Shown in pieces: positions 16,572-25,026 of a DNA stretch of 64,000 bases. The notes beneath the pieces were generated by a model. The model searched no databases. It was not told the origin of the DNA and worked only from the letters and a program-made list of their open reading frames with translations. The stretch covers positions 310,001-374,000 of the forward strand of contig JACKAU010000004.1 of the NCBI GenBank assembly GCA_020634855.1. The letters are read 5' to 3'. The stretch's first letter is position 1, and each line of letters begins with the position of its first letter. The stretch comes from Anaerolineales bacterium (GTDB lineage: Bacteria; Chloroflexota; Anaerolineae; 4572-78; J111). A program made the position numbers and the translations under genes.

Positions 16572-17440
16572 CGCAAAAGAGTAAAGTCAGGCTAGCGACC
16601 ACCAGCCGCTATACCCTGATGATTTTGTTGGCAGCGATTTTCGCGCTTCCACTGTTGTTCATGGTCATCTCATCGTTCAAACCCGGCTTACAGATTCTGC
16701 AAGACTCGTCATCACTGCGGGCTTTCCTACCGGTCGGCGACCTCTCCATGCAAAACTATTTTGATGCATTTGATCGCGCGCCGGTAGCTCGCTTTATCTT
16801 CAACTCGATCCTGGTCACGACCGTCACGCTGGCTTTGGGGCTTTTCTTTTGCTCGTTGGCCGCTTTTGCCCTGGCCTGCCTGCGCTGGAAGGGCCAGGGA
16901 ATTGTCCTTACGATAATCATCGCCACCTTTATTGTGCCGTTCGAGACCATCGCCGTGCCGCTGCTGATGATTGTCAGCCGTCTACCCACCATTGGCGCCG
17001 AGGGCTTTAGCTATGGCTGGCTCAACACCTACCACGTACAGATCATTCCCTTTATTGTTGACGCCTTTACTATCTTTCTGTTTGTCCAGTTCTTCAAATC
17101 GCTGCCTTATGACCTGATCGAGGCGGCCCGGATCGATGGGGCCAGTTGGTTCCAGATCTACGCTCGCATCATCGTGCCTGTCTCAGGGCCGGTCTTTGCC
17201 ACTGCGGCCATTCTGAAGGGCCTTGTTATGTGGAATCAATATCTGTGGCCGATTATGGTGGTTCAGTCTGAACAATATCGCCCGGTAATGGTGGGGCTGG
17301 GGTATTTCTTCCAGCTCAATACCGCTTGGGGTGAGATCATGGCCTATCTGTCGGTCATTACCATCCCAATTCTGGTCCTTTTCCTGTCGCTCCAGCGCGT
17401 CTTTGTTGAAAGTATCGCTTCGAGTGGAATTAAGGGTTAA
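16568..17440 (+). CDS. Sugar ABC transporter permease 2 (MalG/UgpE-like)
   Basis: 290 residues, a normal length for MalG-type permeases, with six predicted spans. The EAA motif is IEAARIDGASWFQIYARIIV. It overlaps permease 1 by 4 bp and is followed after 2 bp by the first glycosidase. It forms the membrane channel with permease 1. The substrate is inferred to be a fructoside or related oligosaccharide only because of the neighbouring GH32-like enzymes. Confidence 0.92.
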   Translation: MTQKSKVRLATTSRYTLMILLAAIFALPLLFMVISSFKPGLQILQDSSSLRAFLPVGDLSMQNYFDAFDRAPVARFIFNSILVTTVTLALGLFFCSLAAFALACLRWKGQGIVLTIIIATFIVPFETIAVPLLMIVSRLPTIGAEGFSYGWLNTYHVQIIPFIVDAFTIFLFVQFFKSLPYDLIEAARIDGASWFQIYARIIVPVSGPVFATAAILKGLVMWNQYLWPIMVVQSEQYRPVMVGLGYFFQLNTAWGEIMAYLSVITIPILVLFLSLQRVFVESIASSGIKG

Positions 17441-17442
17441 GT

Positions 17443-18423
17443 TTGGCGATGGCGTTACGCTTACCCGACAAATGGATTTGGGATTTTTGGTTTGCTCAGG
17501 ATGGATCGGATTATCACATTTTCTACCTGCAAGCGTTACGCTCGCTAAAGGAGGAGCGATTACGGCACTGGAATGTCTCAATCGGCCACGCCGTTTCGTC
17601 GGACTTGCGCCGTTGGAACATTCTACCCGATGCGCTGTGTCCCAGCCCAATACCGGCCTGGGATGATAAATCGACCTGGACCGGCAGCATCCTTAAACAC
17701 GATGGCTTGTGGTATATGTTTTACACCGGCACCAGTCACGCCGAAAATGGGTATAACCAGCAAATCGGCTTGGCGACCTCTTCCAACCTGATTCGCTGGG
17801 AGAAGCACCCGAACAATCCGCTCATCCTCCACGATGCGGAGCAGTATGAAGCGCTCGATTTAGCAGTGTGGGAAGATCAAGCCTGGCGCGATCCCTGGGT
17901 TTTCCAACATCCCGACACCGGCGATTTCCATGCCTTCATCACCGCCCGAATCGACCACGGCCCTGCTGATGGTCGAGGGGTGATCGCCCATGCCCGCTCC
18001 GCAGACTTACTTACTTGGGAAATCCTCCCACCTGTTACCGAGCCGGGTGAATTTGGCAAAATGGAAGTGCCGCAGTTGGCGGCGATCGATGGTCGCTACT
18101 ATCTGCTCTTCTGCACTCTGGTCGAGACCACCGCCGCAGCCCGCACCCAGCGCACCGGCCGCCCACCGGTCACCGGCACCCACTACCTGGTTGCCGATAA
18201 CCCGCTTGGGCCATTTCGCCTCGCGACCGATCAATTCCTGGTCGGCGACGAGATCGGCTCGCTGTTCGCCGGTCGTATGATTCAGGGGCCGGACGGCGGC
18301 TGGTTATTCTTAGCTTGGCGCTTCATGACGCCGGATGGTCAATTCCTGGGCGAGTTGAGCGATCCCTATCCGGTTACCATCGATCAAGCCGGCAACTTAG
18401 CGGTCGATTGGCAGTCGAGTTGA
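17443..18423 (+). CDS. GH32-like glycosidase 1 (five-bladed beta-propeller)
   Basis: 326 residues from TTG 17443, with AAGGG about 6 nt upstream; ATG 17449 is an alternative. The three acidic positions expected of the GH32/GH68 clan can be placed: Asp14 in WIWDFW (nucleophile block), the RDP motif at 149-151 (AWRDPWVF), and Glu208 in EVPQL (acid/base). Repeated blocks such as WTGSILKHDGLWYMFYTG and HYLVADNPLGPF are typical propeller blades. There is no signal peptide, so it acts inside the cell on the sugar brought in by the importer. The C-terminal beta-sandwich of classical invertases is missing. It could be a GH43- or GH130-like relative; the exact family needs a profile search. Confidence 0.75.
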   Translation: MAMALRLPDKWIWDFWFAQDGSDYHIFYLQALRSLKEERLRHWNVSIGHAVSSDLRRWNILPDALCPSPIPAWDDKSTWTGSILKHDGLWYMFYTGTSHAENGYNQQIGLATSSNLIRWEKHPNNPLILHDAEQYEALDLAVWEDQAWRDPWVFQHPDTGDFHAFITARIDHGPADGRGVIAHARSADLLTWEILPPVTEPGEFGKMEVPQLAAIDGRYYLLFCTLVETTAAARTQRTGRPPVTGTHYLVADNPLGPFRLATDQFLVGDEIGSLFAGRMIQGPDGGWLFLAWRFMTPDGQFLGELSDPYPVTIDQAGNLAVDWQSS

Positions 18424-18430
18424 GGATCTG

Positions 18431-18645
18431 ATAAGGAGACTCGCTAACGGCCACCTCCTCGATTTGCCCCGGATTTTGATACCCCCTGACGGCAGACCGC
18501 CGACCACTGACCGCCAAACTTTAACAAACGCGCCTGTCTTTCGGCGGTCAGCGGTCTGCGCGCAGCGATCTATCGGTTTAACGGCAATTTTGAGGGCCTC
18601 ATATCGGTCAAATTGACAGGGTGTTCGTTAGCGAAATAAGGAGAC
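18431..18645 (+). repeat. Inverted-repeat element flanked by duplicated ATAAGGAGAC
   Basis: ATAAGGAGAC occurs at 18431-18440 and again at 18636-18645, where it serves as the ribosome site of the next gene. Just inside are inverted 9-mers TCGCTAACG (18441-18449) and CGTTAGCGA (18626-18634). A further internal palindrome pairs GCAGACCG...CTGACCGCC with GGCGGTCAG-CGGTCTGC. The layout resembles a MITE-like insertion with a target duplication, though the second flank carries two extra bases. Confidence 0.55.
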
Positions 18646-18648
18646 GCG

Positions 18649-19572
18649 ATGCTCATTCATCCCGGCAATTATATCGGCGACACCTGGTACTATGTGGACA
18701 ACGATACTATCCACTGCTTTTACCTGACCTGTCCGAACACCATCGAGCGGCACACCTCGTGGGATATCGCCCACGCGACCAGCGCCAACCTGACCGACTG
18801 GACTTTGCACGGCGTCATTCTGCGCAAAGGCGAGCCGGACGCCTACGATGGCCGCTGTCCGGCCACCGGCTCCGTTATCCGCTTCAAGGATCGCTATTGG
18901 CTGGCCTACACCGGCAACTGGAACGGCCCCCAGCCGGTCGCGGCGATGGCCGTCTCGGATGATTTGTTCAATTGGGAGAAGCTGCCCAACAATCCGGTAA
19001 CTCAGATCGATCCGGCTTACTATGACGATACCCCCCGCCGGCCCCCTCGCGATTGGCTCCACTGGCGCGATCCGTTTTTGTTTGAGTATGAGGGTGCTGT
19101 GTACCACTACGTATGCGCCAACAAAAACAATGGCCCCATCGACGAGCGTGGCACGCTGGGCTTAGCCAAAACCACCGATATGCTCAATTGGGAAGTTCTC
19201 CGCCCGCCGCAGGTCGATCCGGTCTGCACCGAATTAGAATGCCCCCAAGTCCATCACGTCGATGGGCGCTGCTATTTAATTTTCTCGGCCATGCCCGATT
19301 TCTTTTCCACCGCGTTTCAACAGCGCTACAGCGGCCAACTGCGTACATTTTCCAGTTACGCCATGGTCGGCGAGTCGCTGTTCGGGCCATTCCACATCCA
19401 CGGCAGCGGCCAAATTATCCCTTTCGATTTCCCGCTCACCCCCTACGCCAACCAGATCGTCTTTTGGCAGGGGCAGACTTACATGCTCGGCACCGTCTGG
19501 AATGATGAGCAGGATTTCATCACCGATCCCATTTCGGTTGAATTTACGGAGATGGGGATTAAATTCAAATAG
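18649..19572 (+). CDS. GH32-like glycosidase 2
   Basis: 307 residues from ATG 18649 with AAGGAGAC upstream. Propeller acidic residues are Asp11 in GDTWYY, RDP at 140-142 (HWRDPFLF) and Glu197-Cys198 in ELECPQ, which matches the EC acid/base motif of GH32. Other blade motifs are FYLTCPN, YWLAYTGNWNG and YLIFSAMP. It is a distant relative of the preceding enzyme, not a recent copy. It has no signal peptide, so it is cytoplasmic. It is last in the LacI-importer cluster and separated from the first glycosidase by a repeat element. The two enzymes may attack different linkages or residues of one imported glycoside. Confidence 0.75.
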   Translation: MLIHPGNYIGDTWYYVDNDTIHCFYLTCPNTIERHTSWDIAHATSANLTDWTLHGVILRKGEPDAYDGRCPATGSVIRFKDRYWLAYTGNWNGPQPVAAMAVSDDLFNWEKLPNNPVTQIDPAYYDDTPRRPPRDWLHWRDPFLFEYEGAVYHYVCANKNNGPIDERGTLGLAKTTDMLNWEVLRPPQVDPVCTELECPQVHHVDGRCYLIFSAMPDFFSTAFQQRYSGQLRTFSSYAMVGESLFGPFHIHGSGQIIPFDFPLTPYANQIVFWQGQTYMLGTVWNDEQDFITDPISVEFTEMGIKFK

Positions 19573-19675
19573 TAACTTTTCCCCGAAGAATTCATAAGCC
19601 CGGTATTAAGATCACCTTTGTTGTCGCCAAAAGACGTTTCCCAGAATAGGGATGTCGATAAGTACGGGAAATTTA

Positions 19676-19704
19676 TTGACAAAGATTGTATATTTTTGTA
19701 ATAT
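19676..19704 (+). promoter_or_regulatory. Promoter of the toxin-antitoxin pair
   Basis: TTGACA at 19676-19681, a 17-bp spacer, and TAATAT at 19699-19704. The start codon is at 19714, so the transcript is nearly leaderless, with no clear ribosome site for the first gene. Confidence 0.8.
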
Positions 19705-19708
19705 ACAA
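19686..19708 (+). promoter_or_regulatory. Operator palindrome inside the toxin-antitoxin promoter
   Basis: Arms TTGTATATT (19686-19694) and AATATACAA (19700-19708) are perfectly symmetric over a 5-bp spacer and cover the -10 box and part of the spacer. This is where a ribbon-helix-helix antitoxin would bind to repress its own operon; binding is inferred. Confidence 0.7.
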
Positions 19709-19713
19709 AAGCA

Positions 19714-20037
19714 ATGAAAAATGTCATCTCCAATTGTAAAGGCTTTCAATGGGATGAAGGTAACTTGGATAAGAATTGGTATCTTCACCAAGTCACCAAT
19801 GGCGAATGTGAAGAACTTTTTTTCAACTTGCCCCTCATCGTTGCCTCAGATACCCCACATTCCCAACAAGAACCAAGATATTATGCTTTAGGGCGCACGG
19901 ATACGGACCGTTGGCTGTTTATCGCCTTTACTATCAGAGATAATTTAATCCGGGTTATCTCTGCCCGTGCTATGAACGAAAGAGAAACGAGAAAATATGG
20001 CGAAAGAATTAAAAGAGATACCGACCTTCAAGAATGA
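19714..20037 (+). CDS. brnT: BrnT-family ribonuclease toxin
   Basis: 107 residues. The order of motifs fits BrnT toxins of type II modules: GFQWDEGNLDKN at the N-terminus, LIVASD in the middle, the core RYYALGRTDTDRWLFIAFTI, then IRVISARAMNERETRKYGE. BrnT adopts a RelE-like fold and cleaves RNA; its basic residues, including the Arg of SARAMNERE, are kept here. It overlaps the antitoxin gene by 41 bp and comes first, as is usual for brnTA. Its promoter contains a palindromic operator. Family assignment is good; activity is inferred. Confidence 0.85.
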   Translation: MKNVISNCKGFQWDEGNLDKNWYLHQVTNGECEELFFNLPLIVASDTPHSQQEPRYYALGRTDTDRWLFIAFTIRDNLIRVISARAMNERETRKYGERIKRDTDLQE

Positions 20038-20305
20038 AGACGAGGAACGTGAGTTTTGGGCTACCCACGACTCGGCAGAATATGTTGACTGGGATAAAGC
20101 TGAAGCGGTTGTATTACCCAAGCTCAAACCCTCAACCAAGACCATCTCGTTGCGGTTGCCGGAGTTGATGTTAAATGAGTTACGGGTCATCGCCAACAAA
20201 CGAGATGTGCCCTATCAATCGTTGATAAAGATGTTCTTGAAGGAACGAATAGACCAAGAGTTAAAGCAGTACACGGAGACAACCGCAGCATTGCCATCGG
20301 AGTAG
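19997..20305 (+). CDS. brnA: CopG/BrnA-like antitoxin
   Basis: 102 residues. The acidic N-terminal part (FKNEDEEREFWATHDSAEYVDW) is the toxin-binding segment typical of CopG/BrnA antitoxins. The C-terminal part (TISLRLPELMLNELRVIANK, DVPYQSLIKMFLKERI) is a ribbon-helix-helix DNA-binding fold. It starts inside the toxin gene, so translation is coupled. It should neutralise the toxin and repress the operon by binding the palindrome at 19686-19708. Confidence 0.85.
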   Translation: MAKELKEIPTFKNEDEEREFWATHDSAEYVDWDKAEAVVLPKLKPSTKTISLRLPELMLNELRVIANKRDVPYQSLIKMFLKERIDQELKQYTETTAALPSE

Positions 20306-20359
20306 GGGGTGTAAAAGAAGGTGACTATTATTGAAGGAATCCTTCTCCGTAGAACGAGT

Positions 20360-20797
20360 ATGCAAACACAACCTCGATTGATCATATGGATAGTAACTCT
20401 CTGTGTCATACTGCTAGGCGGATGCGCCGAGGTCCTCAACGAATACTACATCAGCAACCATACCGATACGGCCTTAACGGTGCGTTTGACCCCGCTGTAC
20501 GCTGAAACGGTCGAATTGTCATCCGGGCCGTTGATTGAGGATATTCACACAAGTGTTCGTTCCGTGTTAGAGCAACCGGTTGATTTTGACCAAGTGGGGG
20601 AAGAGATACACTTTACAATACCGGCCAAAACCTCTATCTTTTTGGGTTTTAGCAGCGGTGGCAACGTCCCCTTTTCACAGCTTGACGTCAGCGCCGATAG
20701 CATGCAGTTGGTCATGAACAGAAACGATTACAAAGAGCACTTTGCCGTCCATGATAAATTCGTTGGCGCCGTTGTTCACGTGCTAAATGTTAAGTGA
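20360..20797 (+). CDS. Small lipoprotein of unknown function
   Basis: 145 residues from ATG 20360. The frame is open from GTG 20321, but only the later start gives a proper signal peptide (MQTQPRLIIWIVTLCVILLG) ending in the lipobox LGGC. The mature part has no motif I recognise; it is mostly beta-prone with alternating polar and hydrophobic residues (ISNHTDTALTVRLTPLYAE, EIHFTIPAKTSIFLGF). No close operon partner: 100 bp precede the next gene. The ribosome site is weak. Confidence 0.6.
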   Translation: MQTQPRLIIWIVTLCVILLGGCAEVLNEYYISNHTDTALTVRLTPLYAETVELSSGPLIEDIHTSVRSVLEQPVDFDQVGEEIHFTIPAKTSIFLGFSSGGNVPFSQLDVSADSMQLVMNRNDYKEHFAVHDKFVGAVVHVLNVK

Positions 20798-20897
20798 TCT
20801 AAGAGACTACCGTCCGAATTCCTAACATCACGGTCAAAACTCTGAAGGGCTGAAAGGATGGTAACTTGAGTGACTCTAAGAAAACTTTAGGAGATCT

Positions 20898-21524
20898 ATG
20901 GAAATCTGGTTAACCATCCTGGCCGTGGCGTTGGCTTATATTGTTGCCGTGGTCACGCCTGGCCCTAACTTCTTGATTACGGTCAAAAACTCGTTAACGC
21001 ACTCGCGGCATATTGGGGTTTATACCGCACTAGGCATTGCCGGCGGCACCTCGGTTCACGTAGCGGCCGGATTTATTGGTCTCACCGCCATTTTCTGGCA
21101 AGTCTCATGGCTGTTCGAGGTTGTGAAAATTCTGGGAGCTGCCTATCTCATGTATATGGGGTACAAGGTCTTAGCCACCAAAACGCATCCGGTCGAATTT
21201 CAGTATCAAAAAGACGCGAGCGATTTTGGCCGGACCAAAGCGGTGCGGCTTGGCTTTTACACCTGTGTCTCGAACCCCAAATCGGCGTTGTTCTATCTGA
21301 GTTTGTTCACGGCCATCATCCCACCCACCAGCCCCGGTTGGGCGCAGTTGTTTATGGCCGGCATGATGGTCGTATTATCGGTGGGTTGGTATGCGGGCGT
21401 AGCGTTCTTGTTTTCCGAGCCGTTGGTACAGCAGGGGTATCGGAAGGTTGAGCGAGGGGTGAATTATCTGGTCGGCGGGTTGTTTATTGGGCTGGGGCTT
21501 AGACTTATCATGGTTCGTAAGTGA
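20898..21524 (+). CDS. LysE/RhtB-family amino-acid exporter
   Basis: 208 residues, the standard family length, with five or six membrane spans. Family signatures are VVTPGPNFLITVKNSLTHSR near the N-terminus, the glycine-rich GVYTALGIAGGTSVH, ILGAAYLMYMGYKVL, and GFYTCVSNPKSALFYLSLF. Members export amino acids or homoserine lactones; the substrate cannot be predicted. The ribosome site is AGGAG before ATG 20898. Monocistronic. Confidence 0.88.
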   Translation: MEIWLTILAVALAYIVAVVTPGPNFLITVKNSLTHSRHIGVYTALGIAGGTSVHVAAGFIGLTAIFWQVSWLFEVVKILGAAYLMYMGYKVLATKTHPVEFQYQKDASDFGRTKAVRLGFYTCVSNPKSALFYLSLFTAIIPPTSPGWAQLFMAGMMVVLSVGWYAGVAFLFSEPLVQQGYRKVERGVNYLVGGLFIGLGLRLIMVRK

Positions 21525-21672
21525 GGCATCCCCCCCTCGAATGGAATAATCTGTCGGCGCCGGACGAGTTCGCCATATGGTTCTTTTTCTCCGGCGGGAT
21601 AAGCATTTTTGGGTAACCTAACACAAATAGCAGCCAATAAAGTATAAGATTTTTGAGGTTCGAGAAATCATC

Positions 21673-22434
21673 TTAGCGATAGGCCATTTTGCTAAAGCGT
21701 TGTATCAACCAGTTAATCAAGCCCACTTGCAAGACGATGCCGCCGCTTAAAACGATCCACCACCAACCACTACCATCGAGAGCCAGCCAATACGCCTTGC
21801 CAATCCAAAAAGGCGGGAATAATCCAAACAGCCACTGCCACGGTACAGGCACAAACCAGCCGATCAGAAAGGCCCACCCGGAAATGCCGCCGAATTTGGA
21901 GTAGGCAAACCCCTGGACTTTGTTTTCGGCGAAGGTGGCGAAGAATAGGGCGATAATCGGCGCTGTCAGCGCACCCCCGGCTGAAATCAAAATCATCTGC
22001 CACAGCGGCAGCAAGGCTTGATTGATAAACAGCGTCATACCCAAAATAACGACAAACGCCAGGACGGCAGGTAATCCCACCCGATACAGCACATACTGCT
22101 TGAGCGGTACCGGCGTGACCAACATCGCTTTGAGGGTGTGGTGATCTTTTTCATCGAGCAAGACAAAGCCAAAAATTGTGCCGACTAATAGCGCCCCGGT
22201 GTAAATAGCCATGTAGGCCACCAGCATGGGATAAACGTCGGACAGGCTGAAGGGAATGGTTTCACTTGGCATCACGCCATTTTCGGCCAAATAGGTGTTC
22301 AAGGCCGGCAAGCCAAAGCGCAAGACGCCGGCTATGATCGCCGCGAATAAGAACATAAAAATCAGAAAACTGTCGCGCCCAATGAGTTTTACATCGCTGC
22401 GCCCTAACTTGCCGATCAGTTGGGTCATTTGCAT
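21673..22434 (-). CDS. ABC-2 type exporter permease 1
   Basis: 253 residues from ATG 22434, 4 nt after the stop of the upstream permease. A longer frame to 22476 would overlap that gene. Six membrane spans: IFMFLFAAIIAGVLRFG, then MLVAYMAIYTGALLVGTIFG, which is followed by the ABC-2 amphipathic element LLDEKDHHTLKAMLVTPVPLKQYVLYR. Four more spans follow. It is the last gene of the TetR-ATPase-permease-permease operon. The exported compound is unknown; drugs, lipids or peptides are possible. Confidence 0.85.
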   Translation of the reverse strand: MQMTQLIGKLGRSDVKLIGRDSFLIFMFLFAAIIAGVLRFGLPALNTYLAENGVMPSETIPFSLSDVYPMLVAYMAIYTGALLVGTIFGFVLLDEKDHHTLKAMLVTPVPLKQYVLYRVGLPAVLAFVVILGMTLFINQALLPLWQMILISAGGALTAPIIALFFATFAENKVQGFAYSKFGGISGWAFLIGWFVPVPWQWLFGLFPPFWIGKAYWLALDGSGWWWIVLSGGIVLQVGLINWLIQRFSKMAYR

Positions 22435-22438
22435 CGGG

Positions 22439-23164
22439 TTACCTGACTTTCGTGATAATATGGGTGTTAAAGGCACGATAGGCCCAGACGGTGAGGCCGA
22501 TAATCAAAACAGTCGTATAGCCAATCGCATAGAACCATTCCCAGGCGGCCAGTTGGATGTAAGCGCCCTGCATCAGCACCGTCGGCGCACTGGTGGGGAT
22601 GATGAGCAAGGCCGGATGCTTAACCCAGCCCAGAAAATACAAAAAGGGTAGTTGCAGCACCACGGCCACCCCCGTCATGGGCATGAGAAAATCCGTAATC
22701 TTATCGAACCGCACAATGAGGACGATGCCGATCAGGGTATAAATTACCCCAATCGCAATGATGCCAGTGAGCAAAAGCGGAATGTTAGGTGTCGTCACTT
22801 CGCCGGAGAAACGCATGATAAGCATAGCGCCGCCAATCATGATAACCGACTCGAGGGTGGCCAGAGCCGTCAGCGTGATAATTTTCGACCACAAATATTC
22901 TGAGGTTCGCAGCGGCGAGACAATCAGGGCATTCAGCGTGCCTTCGTCCTTCTCAAAGAGAATCAGGGCAGCTACGTAGAGCAGGGTTGAACCCCCAACG
23001 ACCAGCAGCATTAGCGTCGGAATAATTGAAAATAAATACTCCGGGCCGGTTAGCTGCGATACCGCTATCGCGATAATGACTCCGGCTACTATCCCGATGG
23101 TGTATAGCTGGGTTCGGACCTGGATGGTCACATCCATCTTCATGGCGGATAGTAAGCGGCTCAT
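22439..23164 (-). CDS. ABC-2 type exporter permease 2
   Basis: 241 residues, six predicted spans. It carries the same ABC-2 element as its partner (LFEKDEGTLNALIVSPLRTSEYLWSK). It overlaps the ATPase gene by 4 bp (ATGA-type coupling) and precedes the other permease by 4 bp, so both permeases are made together and probably form a heterodimeric channel. Confidence 0.85.
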   Translation of the reverse strand: MSRLLSAMKMDVTIQVRTQLYTIGIVAGVIIAIAVSQLTGPEYLFSIIPTLMLLVVGGSTLLYVAALILFEKDEGTLNALIVSPLRTSEYLWSKIITLTALATLESVIMIGGAMLIMRFSGEVTTPNIPLLLTGIIAIGVIYTLIGIVLIVRFDKITDFLMPMTGVAVVLQLPFLYFLGWVKHPALLIIPTSAPTVLMQGAYIQLAAWEWFYAIGYTTVLIIGLTVWAYRAFNTHIITKVR

Positions 23165-24024
23165 GGGCTTAACTCCTGCCCGGTTACTTCGATGAAAATG
23201 TTCTCCAGCGTTGTTTCCTGGGTATGGATCGTCTCCACCCGAGGGGCAGATTTCAGCAAGTTAAGGAACGCCTCATTATCGCCTAACCCATCCAGAGGGA
23301 ACTCCTGATGTTGTACCGCCTGAGCGCCGTTGAGATATTCGACCTGGACTTTACGTTGGCCATACTGTTTCTTGAGGACCGGCGGGGCATCGATCAGGCT
23401 GATCTGCCCGGCGGTGATAAAAGCCACCCGGTCACAGAGTTCATCGGCGACCATCATATTGTGGGTGGTGACGAAAACAGTGGCGCCGCGCCGGCGCAGG
23501 TCCAGCACCAAATCTTTGATTTTACGGGCATTGACCGGGTCAAGGCCGCTGGTCGGTTCATCCAAAAACAACACTTTCGGCTGGTGGATGATACTCCGAG
23601 CCACATTCAAGCGAATTTTCATGCCCTTGCTGTAATCTTCTACTTTCTTGTCGGCGTCCTCTTGCAGCCCAACCCACGCCAGCACATCCATCGGCTCGAG
23701 CGTTGGCCCGCTGTAAAGCGAACGAAAGTGATTCAAGTTTTCGAGCGCGGTTAGCTTTAGATAATGGTTAGGTAGTTCAAAGGAGACGCCGATATGCTCG
23801 TAGTAATCCTGCCCCCATTCGTTGAGTTCACGGTTCATCATTTGAATCGTGCCGCCGTAATCCTTCAACAGGCCGATGAGAATATTCTGGGTGGTCGACT
23901 TCCCGGCGCCCGATGGCCCTAAAAAGCCAAAGATTTCGTGTTCGGCAACTTCAAAGTTCAGGCCATGCAAGGTTTCCTGCTTGGCCCCCGGATAGGTGTA
24001 AGTGAGATTTTTGACGCTGATCAT
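23161..24024 (-). CDS. ABC exporter ATP-binding protein
   Basis: 287 residues. Walker A is GPSGAGKST and Walker B is VLFLDEPTSGLD, with the H-loop in TVFVTTHNM. The signature loop is YSKGMKIRL rather than LSGGQ, as in many BcrA/CcmA-type exporters. The C-terminal ~70 residues (VQVEYLNGAQAV...TTLENIFIEVTG) match the usual exporter tail. It overlaps its regulator and permease genes by 4 bp on each side. It powers the two permeases. Confidence 0.92.
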   Translation of the reverse strand: MISVKNLTYTYPGAKQETLHGLNFEVAEHEIFGFLGPSGAGKSTTQNILIGLLKDYGGTIQMMNRELNEWGQDYYEHIGVSFELPNHYLKLTALENLNHFRSLYSGPTLEPMDVLAWVGLQEDADKKVEDYSKGMKIRLNVARSIIHQPKVLFLDEPTSGLDPVNARKIKDLVLDLRRRGATVFVTTHNMMVADELCDRVAFITAGQISLIDAPPVLKKQYGQRKVQVEYLNGAQAVQHQEFPLDGLGDNEAFLNLLKSAPRVETIHTQETTLENIFIEVTGQELSP

Positions 24025-24719
24025 TTTGGCTCACGCTCGTTTTGGTTGTTCATTTGCTCAAACTGCTGCCGGCCGGCCTCGGAAATTTGACGGAGAATCG
24101 CTTTGCCCGCTTCATTGTTCCCCCCATCATCCGGCGTCAGCGCCCGATCCATAATCTCAGCAATGCCTTCGATGACGTCATCGGCGGGCGGAATAAATTC
24201 GGCGGCCATGATTTCATCCATCGCTACTAACCCATAAGCCAGCATATTCATGATGTGGGCAATGATTTTCGGATCGATGTCCTGGCGGATAGCGCCGGCA
24301 TCCTGCATCATTTTCACGAATTCGTAACGTGTCGATTGATTTTGACGGCGAAAAAAGTTATTCGGCTTGCGGAGATAATTACCGAGAACACGCCCGTCAC
24401 GTCGGAACATGGCCGACATAAAAGGACTGCTGTTGAGGGCATACAACACGTTTTTGTACATTCCGCCGATCGTGCCGCCTTTCGGATCGGCGTCGATGAG
24501 TTGGAGCCATTTCTCGTGGTATACCATTGTCTCGCGGACGAGCAGCCCTTCAAACAGCTCGTCTTTACTCTTGAAGTGCAGGTAAATCGCCCCTTTGCTG
24601 ACACCGGCCTGGCGGGCAATATCATCGACCGTCGTTTTGTCATACCCGTAATGCACAAATAGATCGGCAGCCGCATCGAGTATTCTTTGTTCGCGCTCTT
24701 CGTTGTCGGATTTTTCCAT
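24021..24719 (-). CDS. TetR-family regulator of the ABC exporter
   Basis: 232 residues from ATG 24719. The frame reaches 24776, but the extra residues overlap the -10 of the promoter at 24767-24795, so the shorter start is chosen. The N-terminal helix-turn-helix is typical: RILDAAADLFVHYGYDKTTV then IARQAGVSKGAIYLHFKSKD. The C-terminal domain is helical and would bind the inducer, probably the exporter's substrate. It is first in its operon and overlaps the ATPase gene by 4 bp, so it is most likely a self-repressor. Confidence 0.9.
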   Translation of the reverse strand: MEKSDNEEREQRILDAAADLFVHYGYDKTTVDDIARQAGVSKGAIYLHFKSKDELFEGLLVRETMVYHEKWLQLIDADPKGGTIGGMYKNVLYALNSSPFMSAMFRRDGRVLGNYLRKPNNFFRRQNQSTRYEFVKMMQDAGAIRQDIDPKIIAHIMNMLAYGLVAMDEIMAAEFIPPADDVIEGIAEIMDRALTPDDGGNNEAGKAILRQISEAGRQQFEQMNNQNEREPK

Positions 24720-24766
24720 TAGGATCTCTTTCGTGACTTTGTGACTGATTTGTCGTATTTGGTCAT

Positions 24767-24795
24767 ATGGTATCATGTTTACTATGTGATGTCAA
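24767..24795 (-). promoter_or_regulatory. Promoter of the tetR-ABC exporter operon
   Basis: Read on the minus strand: TTGACA (24795-24790), a 17-bp spacer, and TACCAT (24772-24767), 4 of 6 matches to the -10 consensus. The transcript would start near 24760, about 40 nt before ATG 24719. The other ~230 bp up to 25026 show no gene. Confidence 0.65.
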
Positions 24796-25026
24796 GGATA
24801 GCGGTCAACTTACAGCCATTCTCAATAGGGTGAGTAGGCTCTAAAGGCATTTAGAAATTTGGGAAGCTGTCACTAAATTGAGGGTACAAATAAGTTTATC
24901 TGTCGCTTTCGGACAAAGGCTTTAGGGTCTGGCTTGAAATGGAGTAGTTTTGATTAGAAGGGATAATACAAAAAAGTTTTCACATTGTACAAGTAATCTT
25001 TATAGACATAGCCGCTTGCGAGGACC

